17,496 nucleotides of DNA from Pseudomonadota bacterium (lineage in GTDB: Bacteria; Chloroflexota; UBA6077; JAJPHF01). Shown one piece after another: positions 14,453 through 17,496 of this stretch. A program made the translations under genes and the position numbers. The notes below the pieces were generated by a model. The model searched no databases. It saw only the letters and a program-made list of their open reading frames with translations, and had not been told where the DNA came from. The stretch's first letter is position 1. Each line of letters begins with the position of its first letter. The DNA is taken from contig JAJPHF010000088.1 of assembly GCA_021325365.1 (NCBI GenBank), positions 1 to 17,496 on the forward strand, read 5' to 3'.

Positions 14453-15451
14453 TCAGGCGCGGCGCCAGGCGGCAATGCCCAGGAGGGCCGCGGCGGCAGC
14501 GGCAGCGCCGAGCCAGCCGGCGTGGGTGCTCGCCCATAGCTCGGGACTGTTGTCGCGGGCCCGCTCGTCGAAGGCGCCATGCGCCCCCTGATGCCCCGGC
14601 ACCGGCTCCCAGAGGTCGATGGGGGTGTCGGCCGGGCGCGGGCCGTCGTACATCTGCCCGTCCCACGCCATCTTCGCTAGATAGTGGTCCAGCCAGCCGG
14701 CCAGGAACTTCTGTCCCCACACCGCCTGCACGGTGGGCCAGCCGACGAGCAGCTCCCGCCGGCTGTGGTGGGCCGCCCAGTACACCGCGCGCGCGCCCAC
14801 TTCCGGCTGGAAGATCGGCGGGACGGGCTGCGGCTTGCGCGGCATGCGGCTCTTGCACCAGCTGAACTGCGGCGTATTCAGCGCCGGCATGTGCACGACC
14901 GTCACCCGCACGTGGCTTCCATCGTGAATCAGCTCGGAACGGAGCGAGTCGGTGAAGCCCACCATCGCGTGCTTGGCCGCGCAGTAGGCCGATTGGAGCG
15001 GGATGCTGCGGTAGGCCAGCGCCGAGCCCACCTGCACGATCACCCCCCGGTCCCGCGGCTGCATGCGCTTGAGCGCCGCCAGCGTGCCGTACACGAAACC
15101 CAGATAGGTAACCTCCGTCACCCGCTTGTAGTCGTCCGCGGTCATCTCCTTCACCGGGGAGAAGACCGTCGTCATCGCGTCGTTCACCCAGATGTCGATC
15201 GGCCCCAGCGTCTCCTCGACCTGGGCCGCCGCCGCCTCCACCGCCGCCGCGTCGGCCACGTCGGTCGGCACTGCTACCGCCCGCCCCCCCGCGGCCTCCA
15301 CGTCCCGCCGCGCGTCCTCCAGCCGCTCCTTGCCGCGCGACAGGAGCCCCACGTTGGCCCCGTGCTTCGCAAACTCCTGCACAATGGCGCGCCCGAGCCC
15401 GGCGCCGGCGCCGGTCACCACGACCACTTCTGGTCGATTTGCAGTGCTCAT
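14453..15451 (-). CDS. Short-chain dehydrogenase/reductase with a C-terminal membrane tail
   Basis: 332-aa SDR oxidoreductase. Nucleotide-binding motif TGAGAGLG (13-20), Asp64 in PTDV, NDA at 90-92 (usually NAG), catalytic Ser143 (VGSALAYRS) and YCAAK (Tyr156, Lys160) are all present, so the enzyme should be active with NAD(P)H. After the core, a long tail (~225-305, containing IDLWEPVPGHQGAHG) ends in a hydrophobic helix (~312-328), which would anchor it to the membrane. The substrate is unknown. ATG 15451 is chosen for its GGAGGAG site (15458-15464); an upstream ATG at 15490 lacks one. It is the first gene of the minus-strand block and ends 11 bases before ctaC, so it is probably co-transcribed with the oxidase genes. 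Confidence 0.92.
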   Translation of the reverse strand: MSTANRPEVVVVTGAGAGLGRAIVQEFAKHGANVGLLSRGKERLEDARRDVEAAGGRAVAVPTDVADAAAVEAAAAQVEETLGPIDIWVNDAMTTVFSPVKEMTADDYKRVTEVTYLGFVYGTLAALKRMQPRDRGVIVQVGSALAYRSIPLQSAYCAAKHAMVGFTDSLRSELIHDGSHVRVTVVHMPALNTPQFSWCKSRMPRKPQPVPPIFQPEVGARAVYWAAHHSRRELLVGWPTVQAVWGQKFLAGWLDHYLAKMAWDGQMYDGPRPADTPIDLWEPVPGHQGAHGAFDERARDNSPELWASTHAGWLGAAAAAAALLGIAAWRRA

Positions 15452-15457
15452 CCCGCG

Positions 15458-15464
15458 CTCCTCC
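15458..15464 (-). promoter_or_regulatory. Strong ribosome binding site of the SDR gene
   Basis: GGAGGAG on the minus strand, six bases before ATG 15451. It decides this start against the longer frame from 15490. Confidence 0.75.
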
Positions 15465-16050
15465 AACTGGCGCCCGACGACGAGCGCCACACTGAGTCTT
15501 GACGTGACCTGGACCGCGATAGCTCGCTCCGCGCGGCCTCTACTGCACCGCGCTCCGGCTCACGGGCGACCGGCCAACGCGCGACACGACGCCGCGCGAC
15601 GCGCACGGCCGGCGTGAGACGCGACGCTGCACGGTGATTAGTTGTGAGTAGCTGACGCTCGTGGGGCGACAGAGGCGCCGCGCCTCCTCGCGTGCAGTAT
15701 GCGCGAGCCGCCCTGGCGGCAGGCTCTACAACGGCGCCTCCGACCTGAACAAAGCCTTATTGCTCCCTACCTGCTGCTCCTCGCAGCGATCCGCGACAGG
15801 CGGCGCCGCCGGCCGTGAGCGCAGAGCCCGCCCGGCAATCGAGGTCGCCAGCGGCGTTCCCCGATGCTTCGCCCGGTCGCTCTAGTGATACTCTTAGCCC
15901 TGGCATGCTTTCTGCCTGGCCTGATGCCGATGGCCTTTCCCCGCGCCCCTCGGCAAGCGTGAGTCGAGGGAGTGGGAGGGCGATCGGTTCCCCCGGTGTC
16001 GGACCCAGTCAGGAAGTCAGTTCGCGTGGAGAGCGACGGCGTTCGAGCTG

Positions 16051-16056
16051 AGGAGG
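16051..16056 (+). promoter_or_regulatory. Ribosome binding site deciding the RCC1-protein start
   Basis: AGGAGG five bases before ATG 16062. The codons after this ATG encode a clean signal peptide, unlike those after the upstream frame start at 15972. Confidence 0.75.
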
Positions 16057-16061
16057 GGGCG

Positions 16062-17444
16062 ATGCGATACTGGGCACTGCGCTTGACCGGAGTTTTCGCG
16101 GTAGCTTGCCTGCTGGCGCTGGGGACCGGCAGCTGGACGGAGGCGGCGGGAGTGGGCGCGCGGGCAGCGAACTCCGCGGCCGCGCAGGTAAGCACTCCCG
16201 TCGCCAATCCGACGCCCTTCCCGGCCGCGACGCCACGGACTGGCACGACGCCCTTCCCTACCAATGTGACCCCGACGCCGCCGCGCGCCGCGACGCCAGC
16301 GGCCACGGCCGCGACGGTCCAGCGCACGGGGCTAATGAACGTTACTGGCATCTCGGCCCGCCTGGGCCACAGCCTGGCGCTCCAGCAGGATGGGACGGCC
16401 TGGGCCTGGGGCGACAACACCGCGGGCCAGCTGGGGAGCGAAACGCTCGCCTTCGGCAACAGCAGCTTTCCCGTCCAGGTCACCGGCCTTGAGAACGTGA
16501 CGTTCGTCGCCGCGGGCGGGGATCACAGCCTCGCGGTGACCGCCGACGGCACGGTCTGGGCCTGGGGTAGCAACAGCAGCGGCCAGCTGGGCGACGGCAC
16601 GACGATCGACCGGAGCGCTCCCGTGCGCGTTAACGGCCTGATCAACGTGCCCGGCGGAGTCGAGGCAGTGGCCGCGGGACTCCAGTACAGTCTGGCGCTC
16701 AAGAACGACGGCACGGTCTGGGCCTGGGGCACCAACGAGGTGGGCCAGCTGGGCAATGGCACGACGGACAATCAGACGGCCCCGGTCCAGGTCAGCGGCC
16801 TGACCGGGGTAGCGGCGATCGTGGCGGGTACCAGCCACGCGCTGGCCCTTAAGAACGACGGCACCGTTTGGGCCTGGGGCGCCAACGACATGGGGCAGCT
16901 GGGCGACAGCACGAACATCAATCGCAGCACGCCTGTGCAGGTAACCGGCGGGATGGCGGGCGTCCGAGCGATCGCGGCCGGCCTGGTACACAGCCTGGCG
17001 GCCAAGAACGACGGCACCGTTTGGGCCTGGGGCGGCAACGACGCGGGCCAGCTGGGCGACGGCACCACGACGAGCCATAGCACGCCGGTCCAGGTGGGAG
17101 GCGGGCTGGTCAACGCGGTGAGCCTGGCGGCCGGCTCGTACCACAGCCTGGCCGTCAGGAATGACGGCACCGTTTGGGCCTGGGGCAGCAACGACATGGG
17201 GCAGCTGGGCGACGGCACGACGGCCAGCCGCCGCACGCCCGTGCAGGTGAGCGGGGGGATGACGGGCGCCCAGGAGGTAGCGGCGGGCGAGCAGTACAGC
17301 CTGGCCCTCAGGAGCGATGGCTCCGTCTGGGCCTGGGGGAGCGACCTGGTCGGCCAGCTCGGAAACGGCTGCCTCGCCGATCAATGTCAGAATCAGAGCA
17401 CGCCGGTGCAGGTCGTGGCCGGCATCCCGTCGATGGGACAGTAG
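16062..17444 (+). CDS. Secreted RCC1-repeat (seven-bladed beta-propeller) protein
   Basis: 460-aa exported protein. The signal peptide is at residues ~1-29 (RYWALRLTGVFAVACLLALG), followed by a ~45-residue Thr/Pro-rich spacer (repeated PTPFP, TPFPTN and TPTPP motifs). Seven RCC1-type repeats of 50-54 residues then follow, each with the core WAWG-x4-GQLG (Trp codons at 16401, 16557, 16719, 16869, 17022, 17175 and 17328) and an H/Y-SLA strand before it. Seven units fit one closed propeller. Such bacterial proteins probably bind proteins or polymers outside the cell. The eukaryotic RCC1 exchange-factor role should not be transferred. No anchor or catalytic domain is seen. It is divergent from the SDR/respiratory block and no partner gene lies in the remaining 52 bases. 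Confidence 0.92.
   Translation: MRYWALRLTGVFAVACLLALGTGSWTEAAGVGARAANSAAAQVSTPVANPTPFPAATPRTGTTPFPTNVTPTPPRAATPAATAATVQRTGLMNVTGISARLGHSLALQQDGTAWAWGDNTAGQLGSETLAFGNSSFPVQVTGLENVTFVAAGGDHSLAVTADGTVWAWGSNSSGQLGDGTTIDRSAPVRVNGLINVPGGVEAVAAGLQYSLALKNDGTVWAWGTNEVGQLGNGTTDNQTAPVQVSGLTGVAAIVAGTSHALALKNDGTVWAWGANDMGQLGDSTNINRSTPVQVTGGMAGVRAIAAGLVHSLAAKNDGTVWAWGGNDAGQLGDGTTTSHSTPVQVGGGLVNAVSLAAGSYHSLAVRNDGTVWAWGSNDMGQLGDGTTASRRTPVQVSGGMTGAQEVAAGEQYSLALRSDGSVWAWGSDLVGQLGNGCLADQCQNQSTPVQVVAGIPSMGQ
16401..17347 (+). repeat. Tandem RCC1-coding repeats, period about 153 bp
   Basis: Seven direct repeats with unit starts (TGG of WAWG) at 16401, 16557, 16719, 16869, 17022, 17175 and 17328, giving spacings of 156, 162, 150, 153, 153 and 153 bp. 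Units 4-6 share the wording CGGCACCGTTTGGGCCTGGG. Units 2-3 use CGGCACGGTCTGGGCCTGGG. Units 4 and 6 share a further identical 24-base block (16884-16907 and 17190-17213). Confidence 0.9.
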
Positions 17445-17496
17445 CTCAGCTCGCGGGCCGCGGATCGGGGGTCAGGGGCCGCGCCTGGCCTACTCG

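Larger units (their letters stand above)
15452..16061. other. About 610-bp divergent intergenic region without a convincing gene
   Basis: This lies between the divergent SDR and RCC1-protein starts, so promoters for both must lie here. Visible items are a 6-bp hairpin GAGGCG/CGCCTC with loop CCG (15672-15686), a second small imperfect hairpin (15705-15726), a relatively A/T-rich patch near 15746-15765, and a GATACT box at 15887-15892 that could be a -10 element for the rightward gene without a good -35. The open frame 15661-15885 has no ribosome-binding site or recognisable motif and is not called. Confidence 0.6.

Noticed and set aside
14442..14858. N-terminal extension of the ctaC frame
   Set aside because: This lies in another frame of the intact SDR gene and reads as Arg/Ala/Pro-rich shadow sequence; subunit II homology starts after 14400.
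15661..15885. 74-aa plus-strand open frame in the divergent intergenic region
   Set aside because: No ribosome-binding site, no motif and atypical composition; starts with GTG by chance. Not enough to call a gene.
15972..16061. 30-residue N-terminal extension of the RCC1 protein
   Set aside because: It would bury the signal peptide and the strong AGGAGG site inside the coding region.
16401..17347. CRISPR-like array
   Set aside because: The ~153-bp periodic repeats are in-frame RCC1 propeller units inside a coding gene, not short identical repeats with unique spacers.
1..17496. Insertion sequences, prophage, defence or CRISPR systems
   Set aside because: No transposase, integrase, nuclease-defence, Cas or phage structural motif was recognised on either strand; no attachment-site duplication was found at the tRNA-Lys 3' end within the window.

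Overview
This is a GC-rich bacterial window with closely packed genes on both strands. Several traits suggest a Chloroflexota-like, aerobic, soil or thermophile-related bacterium: a caa3-type oxidase whose subunits I and III are fused, a diheme cytochrome b carrying its own cytochrome c domain, a secreted RCC1-repeat protein with WAWG-x4-GQLG units, and many lipoproteins and LysM-type secreted proteins. The phylum is inferred from gene architecture only. No rRNA or marker gene is present to prove it.

Left part (1-2150). The window opens inside a UbiD-family decarboxylase gene that appears to carry a one-base frameshift near 237. A 53-aa zinc-ribbon protein follows. Its stop codon lies in the outer stem of a striking hairpin (761-833) with a perfect 25-bp core. 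Next come a SAM-dependent methyltransferase (+) and, convergent to it, a pterin-4a-carbinolamine dehydratase (-).

Middle part (2149-6430). A LysM/glucosaminidase cell-wall hydrolase (-) is divergent from a tRNA-Lys(TTT) gene with a likely terminator. Two exported-protein genes on + follow: a two-domain protein (Ig-like plus a lectin-like fold) of unknown role, and an orphan NMT1/SsuA-type ABC substrate-binding lipoprotein.

Right part (6526-15451). Seven closely spaced genes on the - strand probably form one transcription unit. In transcription order they are a membrane-tailed SDR oxidoreductase, ctaC (CuA subunit II with a fused cytochrome c), a ctaD-ctaE fusion (subunits I+III), a small three-helix membrane protein, qcrA (Rieske), qcrB (b6-like cytochrome b with a fused cytochrome c) and a glycogen-debranching-type glycosidase. 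The five central genes encode a complete quinol-to-oxygen path. Both heme c centres are tethered to membrane subunits and no separate cytochrome c gene is present, as expected for a bc:caa3 supercomplex. The small protein overlaps both neighbours and is a candidate linker subunit.

The far right (15452-17496) has about 610 bp without a convincing gene, then a secreted seven-repeat RCC1 beta-propeller protein (+). Most other open frames are GC-driven shadows. The most interesting items are the self-contained respiratory supercomplex operon with its unnamed linker-like subunit, the perfect hairpin at 771-823, and the frameshifted UbiD gene with its zinc-ribbon partner.
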